From Combretum micranthum (lineage: Eukaryota > Streptophyta > Magnoliopsida > Myrtales > Combretaceae): a stretch of 64,000 nt of DNA. Within the stretch, counting starts at the first letter, position 1; each line of letters opens with the position of its first letter. The stretch is from positions 124,001-188,000 of the forward strand of contig JAMXBD010002220.1 in the NCBI GenBank assembly GCA_024138025.1, in the 5' to 3' direction. Below, piece by piece: positions 35,409-46,840 of the stretch. A model generated the notes under the pieces. The model did not search any database. It was not told the origin of the DNA and was given only the letters and a program-made list of their open reading frames with translations. The position numbers and the translations under genes are program-made.

Positions 35409-36426
35409 TATGACAACCTTCCATAATAAAATAATAGTTAACATAATATGAACTTATGAAATGTTGTGTATCATGTGTATGACTATTATATGTGCTTATG
35501 TTATGTATATGTTGCATAGCATGGCCCTAAGACCTATGTGATTGGCAGGTTCTATTCCTTTATTTTATGGGTTGTGATTTCATAAATACGGCCTGCGTGT
35601 CGTTTTCATTTTATTGTAAATAGTTGTAGGACTTTTTGTATCTTTTTATTATTGTAATAAAATACATGAAGATGTAATGAAGACCTTCCTTAATCCATGA
35701 TGATGGAGAAGCAAGGATCAAGATGAAGATACAAGAAAGTTTTCAACTCATGACCATAAAAGATGGTTTTCACCTTAGGATTGGACCATTGATCTTCATA
35801 TTGGCTTATGAAGATCAATATAGATTAAAGGGCCATGCTATGACACATTTTCTTTTATATAAGCATGATGTATCATGTGAGATGATATTTGTATATGCAT
35901 GTGATACTATATTTACCACTTTGTATGTTTAATATCCATCATACATGATGATAAAATAGAATATTAAATAATTAAAATCCCTCAATAATTTTAAGTTGAA
36001 TGCCACCCATAACTAAACACCTGTCAAGACTTCGATCACCATAATGTAGGTCTGCCAAAGTAGAGTGCATTAGGTTATCATAGTAAGGCAGGATGAGTAA
36101 TAGTGCTACTCATAAGTTTAATATGGTTAAACTTAATTAGGTATCAAAATGGTTTTGGGCCTAAGGCATTAGATGGAATTTAAATATGCAGTGACATATG
36201 ATGTCAAAAATTCCATAAACAATCTAAGAATTACATGTGATGTAATTGGTAAAGAGTTACCTACCTAAACAACTTAATTTTAAGTGTCATGCCAAAGCTG
36301 ACTTAGAGTTAAGTGAAATATGGATCTTAGCCCACTAAAATGCAATAATTAAATATGAAGTACATTAATAAAGAGGGTTATTGATTTTAGTGGGAGTTTT
36401 AATTTTATGCCTCAATTTATAGATCA

Positions 36427-37320
36427 ATGGCTACAAACAACACATCAAATATATCATTGCGATCTGTTCTTGAGAAGGACAAGCTGGTTGGAACCAATTT
36501 TCTTGATTGGTTCAGAAACTTGAGAATTGTTCTCAAGCACGAAAAGAAACTTTATGTCCTTGATGAGCCCATTCCTGAGGAACCTCCCGCTAATGCTCCA
36601 AGAGCTGAAAAGGATGCTTATAGGAAGCATTCTGATCACTCTTTGGAAGTAGGATGCCTAATGCTTGCAACCATGAGTCCAGAACTTCAGAAGGGTCTGG
36701 AAAACATGGAGGCTTATGAGATGATCCTTCATCTTAAGGAAATGTTCCAGCAGCAAGCTAGGCATGAGAGGTATGAGACTACCCAAGCCTTACATTCTTG
36801 TAAGATGGTGGAAGGAGGTTCAGTGAGTGCCCATGTCCTAAAGATGAAAGGCTATATTGATCATCTTGATAGGCTTGGTTTTCCAATAAGTCAGGAATTT
36901 GCTACTGATTTGATCCTAAATTCACTGACAGATAGTTATGACCAGTTTGTCATGAACTATACAATGAATAATATGGACAAAACAATCTCTGAATTGCATT
37001 CGATGCTCAAGACTGCTGAGGTCAATATCAAAAAGAAGAAACCCAGCAATGTCTTGATGGTTCAGAAAGGAAAAGGCATGAAGAAGAAAGGTAAAGGCAA
37101 TGCTAAGGCTAAGAAAAGTTCAAAGCCTAAGCCCAAGCCTAAACCAAAGGCAAAGCCTCCTAAGGAAGGAGTTTGCTTTCACTGCAATGAACCAGGTCAT
37201 TGGAAGAGAAACTGCAAACTCTATTTGGAAGATTTAAAGAAGAAGAAGAGTAGTGAGACTACTGCTTCAGGTATTTATGTTATAGAAATAAATTTATCTA
37301 CTTCTACTTCTGGGTATTAG
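36427..37320 (+). CDS. gag: Copia Gag with CCHC zinc knuckle, 297 codons
   Basis: Gag forms the virus-like particle and binds element RNA. The start ATG at 36427 follows the leader, and the N-terminal part shows the Trp-containing TNFLDWFRNLRIVL segment typical of plant copia Gag. The middle (about 60-205) is the UBN2-type capsid region. A strongly basic Lys/Pro tract follows at about 208-245. One CCHC knuckle has C250, C253, H258 and C263. The frame ends TAG at 37318-37320, just as the protease should begin. The protease is readable in another frame from about 37309, so a single-base deletion near 37308 probably separated gag from pol, which copia elements normally keep fused. The Gag part itself looks intact. 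Confidence 0.92.
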   Translation: MATNNTSNISLRSVLEKDKLVGTNFLDWFRNLRIVLKHEKKLYVLDEPIPEEPPANAPRAEKDAYRKHSDHSLEVGCLMLATMSPELQKGLENMEAYEMILHLKEMFQQQARHERYETTQALHSCKMVEGGSVSAHVLKMKGYIDHLDRLGFPISQEFATDLILNSLTDSYDQFVMNYTMNNMDKTISELHSMLKTAEVNIKKKKPSNVLMVQKGKGMKKKGKGNAKAKKSSKPKPKPKPKAKPPKEGVCFHCNEPGHWKRNCKLYLEDLKKKKSSETTASGIYVIEINLSTSTSGY

Positions 37321-38784
37321 ATACCGGATGTGGATCTCACATTTGTACAAATGTGCAGGGTCTCAGTAGGAGTAGAGATCTGAAGAAGGGCGAAGTCGAC
37401 CTACGAGTTGGAAATGGAGCAAAAGTTGCTGCTCTAACTATTGGGACTTATGAATTGATTTTGCCCAGTGGGCTTTTGTTAGTGTTGAACAATTGCTTTT
37501 ATGTTCCTACTTTGAGTAGGAATATTATTTCTGTTTCTTGTTTAGACAATGAAGGTTTCTCTTTTATTATTAAGAATAATAAATGTTCTATTTATAATAA
37601 AGACATGTTTTATGCAAATGCTGATTTACATGACGGTCTTTATGTTCTGAATCTGAAACCTGATAACAAAACTATCTATAACATAAATACTAAGAAACTT
37701 AAATCCAATGATTTAAATATGACCTACCTATGGCATTGTCGTCTTGGTCATATAAACGAGAAACGCATATCAAAACTCCATAAAGATGGAATTTTAGATT
37801 CATTTGATTTTGAATCATTTGAAATATGCAAATCTTGTTTATTAGGCAAGATGACGAAAGATCCTTTTACTGGACATAGTGAAAGGGCAACTGATTTATT
37901 GGGTTTGATACATACCGATGTATGTGGTCCATTAAGCGTTGCTGCAAGAGGAGGTTATTTGTATTTCATCACATTTACTGATGATTTCAGTAGATATGGA
38001 TATGTCTTTTGATGAGGCATAAGTCTGAATCATTTGAAATGTTTAAAGCTTTTAGAATGAAGTACAAAATCAGCTTGGTAAGACCATTAAGGTACTTCGA
38101 TCAGATCGAGGTGGCGAATATCTAAGCCAAGAATTTAATGACCATCTTAGAAATTGTGGAATAGTTTCACAATTAACTCCACCTGGAACACCACAGTGGA
38201 ATGGTGTATCAGAAAGGAGAAATAGAACCTTACTAGATATGGTTCGATCTATGATGAGTCAAACAGATCTTCCTCCATCCTTTTGGGGCCATGCCCTAGA
38301 AACAGCTGCATTCACGTTAAATCGTGTTCCTTCTAAGGTGGTAGAAAAGACACCATATGAGATATGGACTGGAAAAGGCCTAGTCTATCTTTCCTCAAGA
38401 TTTGGGGTGTGAGGCTTATGTGAGACGTCAAGCCTCAGACAAATTAGGACCTAAATCAGATAAATGCCTTTTTGTGGGATATCCAAAAGAAACCAAAGGA
38501 TACTACTTTTATAATCCCTCTGAAAACAAAGTGTTTGTTGCTCGAATGGTATCTTCTTAGAAAAGGTTTATCTGTGGAAGAACCAGTAGTAAAGTAAATC
38601 TTGAAGAAGTTCAAGATCCACAAAATAGTGTAATACCATCACTGGAAAGTCAACAAGGCACACAGTTACCTGTTGACCCTCCACAAGTAACACAAGACCC
38701 ACAGGTCCGATAGGGTACGACATCAACCTGAGAGATATGGATTTCTCATAACAGATAGTCGTGATGTGTTGCTCATAGATCAAG
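37309..38784 (+). pseudogene. pol: Copia protease and integrase, frameshifted
   Basis: A protease active-site DTG with GSHIC is readable at about 37318-37340. The GAG-pre-integrase region and HHCC zinc finger (HCRLGH ... CKSCLLGK) follow up to 37860. The integrase core gives its first catalytic Asp in HTDVCGP (about 37912). The frame then stops at 38010-38012 and continues in another frame with RSDRGGEY (about 38100, second Asp) and VSERRNRT (about 38208, Glu). Later parts have further stops up to 38784. The enzyme matures the polyprotein and inserts cDNA; this copy cannot because of at least two frameshifts. Integrase before RT confirms copia order. Confidence 0.88.
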
Positions 38785-39980
38785 ATGAGCCTACTACTAT
38801 CAAGATGCCTAATGGGTCCAGATTCCGAGAAATGGTTGGATGCCATGAAATCTGAATTGCAATCCATGCACGACAATCAAGTATGGACTTTGATTGATCC
38901 ACCTGAAGGTACTAAGACCATTGGGTGTAAGTGGGTTTTCAAAAAGAAGACTGATATGGATGGCAAAGTGCATACCTTTAAAGCACGACTAGTGGCAAAG
39001 GGCTTTAAGCAAACTCATGGTATAGACTATGATGAAACCTTTTCACCAGTTGCTATGCTCAAATCCATCAGGATTCTCATTGCCATTGCTGCGTATTATG
39101 ATTACGAGATATGGCAGATGGATGTCAAAACAACGTTTCTTAATGGAAACCTACTTGAGGATGTGTATATGACACAACCTGAAGGTTTTGTTCATCCTGA
39201 AAATTCTGGAAAGGTTTGCAAGCTTCAAAGATCCATTTATGGATTGAAGCAAGCATCTCGGAGTTGGAATCTTCGTTTTGATGAAGCAGTCAAAGAGTTT
39301 GGATTCATTAAAAACGAAGATGAACCTTGTGTTTACAAGAAAATTAGTGGGAGTACAATTGTCTTTCTAGTGCTATATGTAGATGACATATTACTCATTG
39401 GAAACGACATTCCTACCTTGCAGAAGGTCAAGTCTTGGTTAGGAAAGTGTTTCTCAATGAAAGACTTAGGTGAGGCTGCCTATATTTTAGGCATTAAGAT
39501 CTATAGGGATAGATCTAGAAAAATCATTGGCCTAAGTCAGAGTGCATATATAGACAAAGTACTGAATAGGTTCAGTATGCAAGATTCAAAAAGAGGATTC
39601 TTGCCAATGTCGCATGGTATAAATCTCAGCAAGACTCAATGTCCTATGACAAAAGATGAGCGAGATCGCATGAGTAAGATTCCTTATGCTTCAGCTATTG
39701 GATCAATCATGTATGCCATGTTGTGCACTCGACCAGATGTGTCATATGCATTGAGCATAACCAGTAGATACCAATCAGATCCCGGTGAACCTCACTGGAC
39801 ACAGTCAAGAATATTCTTAAGTACTTAAGAAGAACTAAAGATGTATTCTTGATATATGGAGGATTGGAAGACGAGCTAGTTGTAAATGGTTACACAGATG
39901 CAAGTTTCCAATCTGACAAGGATGATTTTAGATCGCAATCTGGATATTGTCATTTGATATTTATATATATAAATAAACAG
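38785..39980 (+). pseudogene. pol: Copia reverse transcriptase (open 347 codons) and truncated RNase H
   Basis: The frame 38785-39828 holds the entire RVT_2-type reverse transcriptase: WTLIDPP, GCKWVFKKK, ARLVAKG, the catalytic Asp in WQMDVKT, KLQRSIYGLKQASR, the YVDD box (residues 198-201) and the TRPDVSYAL segment. It ends by frameshift at 39826. RNase H is recognisable only as YTDASFQSDKDDFRSQSGY up to about 39955, after which coding similarity is lost; the usual C-terminal half is missing. The RT core itself shows no changed catalytic residue. Confidence 0.9.
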
Positions 39981-40831
39981 AGGCATTTCTTTTGTATTGT
40001 TTGCATATTTACTTTATAATAGAAATCCATGAATAATTTATTATTCTAAATGTTCCTAGATGCTCATTATTATGGGAATGATAATGAATTAAATCTAGTA
40101 TGAGTTTTTAAACATGGGATGTCTATTTGTATGGTGATACAAATGAAACTCATAGGCACATATTAGATGACTGTGTGCTGAACTGACCCACTATGAGATC
40201 ACTACATGGAATATTGTCATAAGTGATTTTCATAATAACTATGTCAACGTATCCTTAGACCTGAAATCACCATAGGTTCCAACATGAGAAACGTTATGTT
40301 TCAACTCAATCAAACGTTATCTTTAACCGGATAATTATAAAGGTTAAGTTTGGGCATAATGTATATCATGTAGAGGAAGTTGAGTGATTAAGATGGGATT
40401 TGTCCCTCTCGTTATGAGAGAGATATCTCTGGGCCCCTCGATAAGTGAGACTGAGAAATGCATGGCCATGCTCAAATGAATTGATAGTTGATCAATTTCA
40501 TTTGTTTATCAGATCACTTAGAGATCGAGAAATAACAAGATTGAATGATATAAGAATGACACTGTCCATGTCTTATATTCGATCTAGATATCGCGAGATA
40601 AAAGGATGATGACATAAGTTATAGAACAGGTAAAATCGGATCCGATCTTCATTTGATTTGGGTAAACATAATGTCTTGCTAGAGGCCGCTTATGTTTTGT
40701 TTACTGAAAAATGGTTTTTAAGTTAACTGCCAATATCAAATGAACCTACAGGGTCACACACAAAAGAATAAGCAAAAAGGGATTATGGATTTTAGATATA
40801 TGTGTGATTTGGCCTAGTGCAAGAGGGAGAT
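39981..40831 (+). other. Copia 3' untranslated region and polypurine tract
   Basis: About 850 bp of noncoding DNA between the truncated RNase H and the 3' LTR. It ends with AAGAGGGAGAT (40821-40831), the polypurine tract, directly before the LTR start at 40832. A GAGAGAGATATCTC-like palindrome lies near 40418. No frame is supported. Confidence 0.75.
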
Positions 40832-41053
40832 TGTTAGTGATTGTGCCCTAGGCCAATTACTAAGTATTGTTATATCATATACGAGAGGCCAATCACCAAT
40901 TAGTGATTTATTTTTAAAAAAATCCAATTGGAAGAATAAATAAATTATTATTATGAATAATAATTTACTATCACTACCAACCCTAATAAGATTAGGGGCA
41001 TTATTGTCAGTGCAAAATACTGACATAATATAAATAGGTGTGATAGTGTCTCA
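40832..41053 (+). repeat. Copia 3' LTR, first part
   Basis: TGTTAGTGATTGTGCCCTAG onward, matching 26778-27004 closely. It is cut at TCTCA (41049-41053) by the Athila-like element; the rest resumes at 54102. Confidence 0.95.
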
Positions 41054-41197
41054 TGATAAGATCATATTTTATACAACTTGTTGAGATTAATAAGATCTAG
41101 AATGGATATTTGTTTTGATTAAAATTCATGTTTCAGGACTAATTTGGACTAAAAAATCAAAACAAGAAACTTTGAAGAGAAAATGGAAAAAATTTAA

Positions 41198-41760
41198 GTA
41201 TACGCCGACGTTTCAGCATTCAAAGCCGCCGGCGTTCAGACGGCTTATTCTCAAGGCCGCTGCCAACACTGCCAGCTTTGCTAGCCTTTAACTCAATCAA
41301 CTTTACGCCGCCTAAAAGCCGCTAGCGTAGAAGTTCAACAGGCTAGCGTACATGGAAGGCCGGTAGCCCAGAATTAAAACATCACGAGCTTTGAAGGAGT
41401 TACATTCTAAGCCGGCACCTAAGCCACCGGCGTTGAGGCAGTGTAGACCACAGATGTGAAGAGACATGGAGATAACAAATGCTTGGAAGAAATTGAAGAG
41501 ATAAATCTGTTGGAGTGTCTACGCCGGTGTCAAAGCCGCCGGCTTTTGGACGGCTTTCGTTATAAATTAGTGCAACGTTTCATTTCTGATCACATACGCA
41601 GGCTAGATCTACATCTAACCCGCCAGCATAGAAGCGGCCTACATGTGTAACTGACGTTGAAAGCTGCCTGTGCACTGCCTACGCAAAGGAGAAATTAAAG
41701 ATACACCGCCTGTAAGCCGCCGGCGTAGGATCCATAACTGCCAGCTTTGAATGAAACTGC
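41198..41760 (+). promoter_or_regulatory. GCC-box-like motif array in the Athila-like U3
   Basis: Repeated words GCCGCCGGCG, GCCGGC and CCGGCGT, with perfect AGCCGCC at 41224-41230, 41534-41540 and 41715-41721. They are spread over 560 bp that ends 35 bp before the TATA box. In the 3' LTR, AGCCGCC survives at 52510-52516 and 52707-52713. AGCCGCC is the known ERF-binding GCC box; a stress-responsive enhancer role here is inference. Confidence 0.55.
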
Positions 41761-41795
41761 CATTTTTCTTTAATGAGTTGTTACGAAATTTTTCC

Positions 41796-41803
41796 TATAA
41801 ATA
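41796..41803 (+). promoter_or_regulatory. TATA box of the Athila-like 5' LTR
   Basis: TATAAATA, conserved at 53071-53078 in the 3' LTR. Confidence 0.7.
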
Positions 41804-42838
41804 GGGGGTCTTCTCCTCACTTTCAGAATCATCCAAGCAGCTCTGAAATACACTACAATAAATAGATTAGAATTAGCATTTCATAGAGATTTTTGAGGGG
41901 ATATTGAAGTTTTCCAAGAAATTGCAAGTGAAGCTTTGATATATTGAATTGGTGATATCTGATCTTTTCCTTTTATGCAATTCATATATCTGAATATTCT
42001 GATCATAATGAAATCATTTGCAATTTCTTATATGATTTTTGAATCATCATCCATGAATAGCTAAATCCCTTTTATGGGAAGTTGATGAATCTTTAAACAT
42101 GCTAAAATGATCACCATGTTATAAGATAGTTAGAATCATGGAATATTCATATTGAGTTCTGATTATTCATCATATCTTTGGTGTATAAGAATTCTGATAA
42201 CTCGGAAGGGAAATTAGGGTTCATATGAATTCATAAATTGAGATTAAATTACAATTGCGGAAGCGGCGGAGTTTAATCTAATTTAGAAATTGTCCATGAA
42301 TACTAATGCAATATTTTATATTGATTTCTCACTAAGGAATTAGGGGATGTTAATATAAAGTATTAGTCAATTATAGAATCGGAAGATTTATAATTGTAAT
42401 TTTGATTCCACAAATAATTTATTTAGCGGGAGCTATTGGATTATTTTTGTGGTTTAAAAGTTTTTTAACTCTGTTTTTAAATCTTGACAATTTCTTATGA
42501 ATATCCATGAATCTATTTATCATTATAACATAACTTCAAGTTGATTGGCAATAGTTTAAAGTGAATTCTGTTCCTTCCCACATTTTTCTAATCACTCTCT
42601 TCAAAAGCTCACTGTATTCATAGTAGATACTTAATTAGATAATTTAGTTTAATCTTAATCTAATCATTTTAAAAAGATCAATTGCCTAGATATTAGTATT
42701 AGTTGACAACTGTCTAGTAGTTAATAGATCTCTTTGGGATCGACACTTGACTCATGCTATATTACAAGATAAGGCCCAGTACACTTGCTGGATAAGATGC
42801 TTCGAAAATTCAATACTAATTTAGCACATCAAGTTTTC

Positions 42839-42856
42839 TGGCGCCGTTGCTGGGGA
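42839..42856 (+). other. Primer binding site complementary to tRNA-Asp
   Basis: TGGCGCCGTTGCTGGGGA, one base different from the perfect complement of the 3' end of plant tRNA-Asp (CTGGGG for CCGGGG), 7 bp after the LTR. tRNA-Asp priming is known for Athila elements. Confidence 0.9.
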
Positions 42857-42940
42857 TCTTATTAATATTAGACTACCTTCAGCTTTGCTAGTAGTTTAGG
42901 TTTAAGTTAAGTTTTGATTTTTTTTCTTTTTGCAGGTTTT

Positions 42941-44600
42941 ATGCGAAGAAGTAGAAGTTCTGAACTTCTACCTTTAGACCCTGAGATTGAAAGAACCTTG
43001 CATCAACAGAGAAGAGAGAACCAAAGAAGAGGAGCAATGGCACAAAATCAAGGACAAGGAAATAATGACAACAACAACCAGTTGCAAGCAGCTGCTCTCG
43101 CTCCAAGGGCAATTCGAGACTATACAGTACCTACTGTTCAGGATCCCGCCATAAGAATGCCCACTATGGAGGCTAACAACTTTGAGCTTAAACCGTCCCT
43201 GATTCAAATGGTTGAGTCACATCAATTTGGAGGATATCCGAATGAGACGCCAGATGAACACCTTGCCAAATTTCTCCAGTACACCAACACTGTCAAACTT
43301 AATGGTGTAAGAAACGAAGTCATCCGACTACAGCTTTTCCCTTTTTCTCTTAGGGATAAAGCCTTGGCATGGTACAATTCCCAACCTCCAGATCGATCAC
43401 TACATGGGTGATCTGACAAAGAAGTTTCTGAAGAGATTCTTCCCTCCAGCAAGGACCGCCAGATTAAGAAATGAGATCTCCAACTTCACCAAATTCCCTG
43501 GTGAATCATTATATGATGCTTGGGAAAGATTCAAAGAGGCGGTCAGAAAATGTCCACACCACGGTTTACCCGATAATCTACTATCGAAAATTTCTACCTC
43601 AGTCTTGATGAAGCTTTGAGGTCCTTAGTAGATGCTACATCGGAGGATCACTGATGGGAAAAACATATGAGGAAGCTAGTGAGATTATTGAAGAATTAGC
43701 TTCCGCGGCTCATAATTGGAGTTGTGAAAGAACAAGATCTAAAGTAGCATCTTTGGAAGACAAAGAAGATATATCACAACTCAAGGCTCAAATGGCAACC
43801 CTCATCACTCAAGTAAGTAAACTCACAACTACAAATTCTTCCAATAAAAAACAAGTGTTTTGTTGTGAGATTTGCTCAGGTCCACACTCTTCTTTCGAGT
43901 GTCCGCATGGATCATCATCAAATGATGAGCAGCTCAATATGTGGGAAATTTCCAAAAGGGTAATTTTGGAAACACATATCATCCGAATATGCGGAATCAT
44001 CCCAATTGTCATATCGGAATGATGCCAATGTTCTAAAGCCACCACCTGGTTTCCAAGGACAAGGATATGCAAGAAATGCCCCACCTCAACAGCAAATTCA
44101 ATCCTCCACTGACGCATTACTAAGGGATTTCATTGTCACTACAACAAACTCACTCAGTAATCAGAATGCAATCATTCAAGATTTGCAAGGGAAACTCCAT
44201 CAACTTGCACAAATGAGTAAGTAGACCATCTGGGTCTTTACCAAGCAACACAGAGGAGAATCCCAAGTCTGTAAATGCAATCACCCTGAGAAGTGGTAAG
44301 GAGATTGCTCCAGTTGAGGAAACTATCAAGGATCAAGAGGAAATTCCACCACAAAACAACAAAGGGAAACGAAAGGTGGAGGACACTATTCAAAAACCAC
44401 CAGAGGTGAAATCATATGTTCCTCCCGTCCCTTTTCCAGGAAGATTAAAGCAACAAAGACTTGATGAGCAATTTTCAAAATTCCTGGATGTTTTCAAGAA
44501 GCTGCACATCAACATTCCATTCTTAGAAGTGATTCAAGGAATGCCTTCCTATGCAAATTCATCAAAGAGTTGCTATCCAACAAGAGGAAGATTGATGGAA
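42941..44600 (+). pseudogene. gag: Athila-like Gag, frameshifted
   Basis: The ATG at 42941 follows a strong acceptor-like TTTTTCTTTTTGCAG. Recognisable Gag parts are FELKPSLIQMVESHQFGG and the capsid segment to 43400. After a frameshift come DLTKKFLKRFFPPARTARLR (43404-43619) and, after another, a coiled-coil-like part with a CEICSGPHSSFEC knuckle (43654-44022). A proline-rich segment and the AITLRSGKE and YVPPVPFPGRLK words lead into protease. At least four frameshifts are needed, so no full Gag can be made. Gag would form particles and bind RNA. The family match (Retrotrans_gag of Athila type) is by sequence recognition only. Confidence 0.88.
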
Positions 44601-45056
44601 ATGTGATACTCACTGGAGAATGTTCCATGATCCTACAGAAACATACACCCAATCTGCCCACTAAACTCGAGATCAGGGAAGTTTTACTGTTCCTTGCACC
44701 ATTGGTGATTGTCATTTTGATAAAGTTTTAATTGATTCTGGTGCAAGTATCAACTTAATGCCTTTATCGGTATTTCAAAAACTAGGACTTGGAGATTGCA
44801 AGGATACACATGTAACCTTGCAACTTGCTGATAGAAGTGTAAAATACCCTAGGGGTATTGTGGAAAATGTCCTAGTTAAAGTTGACAAATTCTTTTTCCC
44901 TGTGGATTTTGTAGTCTTAGACATGGATGAAGATAGGGAAGTTCCCATGATCTTGGGCAGACCGTTCCTTGCAACAGGTAAAGCACTAATTGATGTGGAA
45001 CAAGGGCAGCTTACATTACGGGTGATGGATGAACAGGTTTACTTTCAATGTCTATG
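44601..45056 (+). pseudogene. pol: Athila-like aspartic protease region
   Basis: The active-site DSG is at 44734-44742, in IDSGASINLMP. It is followed by the GLGD region, DFVVLDMDED and ILGRPFLATG, the second conserved part of the retropepsin fold. The frame 44758-45056 is open for 99 codons, but upstream connection to Gag needs a frameshift. The protease would cut the Gag-Pol precursor. Spacer sequence with several stops follows to 45311. Confidence 0.85.
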
Positions 45057-45311
45057 AGGCAATGAAGAAATTTGATGATACTGATGCTGTTACACCATCA
45101 ATACCATTGATGAGCTGGTTTCTGAGTCGCTTGAGGAACAAACTGGTGTGGAGACTATGGAATCCGTCTTGAGAGACTTGGACAATTGGAGTGATGAAGA
45201 GGATGAAGAAATACTGGAAGATGTACCAATGATCAAAACCAGATATTATGAATCATTGGGTACAAATGAGCAGAAGCAAGTTCCATCTTTGACAACCACC
45301 GACCTTGGAAC

Positions 45312-46350
45312 TTAAACCCTTCCTGACCATCTGAAGTATGCTTTTCTCGGAATTGGCGATACTTTGCCAATCATCATTTCATCTGCATTGACAAATGAAC
45401 AAGAACAACAGTTGATTGAAGTGTTGAAAAAGCACAAAGAAGCAATCGGATGGACCATTGCAGACATTAAGGGTATTAGCCCTATGATTTGCACTCACAA
45501 AATTCTTATGGAAGCTGAGTGTAAACCTACAGTTCAACCACAAAGGAGACTTAACCCAACACTTAAAGAGTTGTCAAGAAAGAAGTTCTGAAGCTACTTG
45601 ACGCAGGTATTATCTATCCTATCTCTGATAGTAAATGGGTTAGTCCAGTTCAGGTAGTACCAAAGAAAGGTGGTATGACTGTAGTAAAAAATGAGCACAA
45701 TGAATTGATTCCTACTCGTACTGTGACTGGGTGGAGAGTTTGTATTGATTACAGGAAATTGAATGATGCCACCCGAAAGGATCACTTTCCCTTCCCTTCA
45801 TTGATCAAATGTTGGAGAAACTTGCAGGGCATGACTATTATTGTTTTCTTGATGGATATTCTGGATACAATCAAATTTCTATTGCACCCGATGATCAAGA
45901 GAAAACAACATTCACTTGTCCCTATGGCACTTTTGCCTTTAGGAGGATGCCCTTTGGACTTTGCAATGCACCTGCTACGTTTCAGAGGTGTATGATGGCT
46001 ATATTCTCTGATATGCTTGAGAATTTCATTGAAATCTTTATGGATGATTTTTCAGTCTTTGGAAAGTCATTTGATCTTTGTCTGAGAATTTAGCCTCGGT
46101 TTTACAAAGATGCAAAGATACCAATCTGATCTTGAATTGGGAAAAATGCCACTTCATGGTAAGAGAAGGGATAGTATTAGGTCACAAAATCTCTGCGAGA
46201 GGAATTGAAGTGGATAAAGCCAAAGTGGAGATCATTGAGAAGTTACCACCACCCACGACTGTTAAAGGAGTCAGAAGTTTTCTTGGACATGCTGGCTTCT
46301 ATAGACGATTTATCAAGGACTTCTCCAAGATTTCCAAACCTCTTTGCAAC
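45312..46350 (+). pseudogene. pol: Athila-like reverse transcriptase, frameshifted
   Basis: The order of RT motifs is complete: the HKEAIGWTIADIKGISP leader segment, SPVQVVPKKGG, VCIDYRKLNDATRKDHFP, the catalytic Asp in CFLDGYSGYNQI, FRRMPFGLCNAPATFQ, and FMDD (46037-46048) as the YMDD box. The conserved ILNWEKCHFMV and GHKIS segments follow. Frames change near 45590, 45800 and 46080. The enzyme copies element RNA into DNA. The catalytic residues are kept, so decay is by indels rather than by changes at the active site. Confidence 0.9.
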
Positions 46351-46840
46351 CTTCTGGAAAAAGATGCGGTGTTCAATTTTGATGACAAATGTTTGCAGGC
46401 ATTCAATTCATTAAAGGAAAAGCTCATTTCTACACCAGTAATCATTGCGCCAGACTGGGAGCTTCCTTTTGAACTCATGTGTGATGCCAGCGACTTTGCG
46501 GTTGGAGCGGTACTTGGTCAGAGACGAGGTAAGATTTCATGTTATATACTATGCAAGTAGAACACTAAATGAGGCCCAAAGAAATTATGCCACTACTGAG
46601 AAAGAGCTTTTAGCTGTTATCTTTGCATGTGATAAATTTAGGCCTTATCTGATAGGTTCTAAAGTGGTAGTATACTGACCATGCAGCTCTCAAGTACTTG
46701 TTTGCTAAAGCTGATGCAAAACCTAGGTTGATTAGATGGGTATTACTACTGCAAGAATTTGATCTTGAAATTAAAGATAAAAAGGGAACTGAGAATGTAA
46801 TTGCTGATCATTTGTCTAGACTTGAATCTGATAGTTTAGA
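46351..46840 (+). pseudogene. pol: Athila-like RNase H, frameshifted
   Basis: FELMCDASDFAVGAVLGQR supplies the first catalytic Asp. ATTEKELLAVIFACDKFR gives the Glu, a DHAALKYLF segment the third acidic residue, and IADHLSRL the last. The frame shifts near 46540 and 46680. It would remove the RNA strand during reverse transcription. Confidence 0.88.

Larger units (their letters stand above)
34602..36426 (+). other. Copia leader between primer site and gag
   Basis: About 1.8 kb of untranslated leader, long for a copia element, with no convincing frame. It holds GCGGAT/ATCCGC palindromes (34656-35015), TA-rich microsatellites near 34840 and 35105, and a C-rich hairpin array (35334-35408). Gag begins at 36427. 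Confidence 0.7.
41054..42831 (+). repeat. 5' LTR of the Athila-like element
   Basis: TGATAAGATC at 41054 to AGCACATCA at 42831, followed by the primer site. U3 holds the GCC-motif array (41198-41760) and a TATA box at 41796-41803. It matches 52342-54101, which has many single-base deletions relative to it. Confidence 0.95.

Noticed and set aside
37300..37345. Programmed frameshift between copia gag and protease
   Set aside because: Copia gag and pol are usually one frame and I see no clear slippery heptamer; loss of one T near 37308 explains it more simply.
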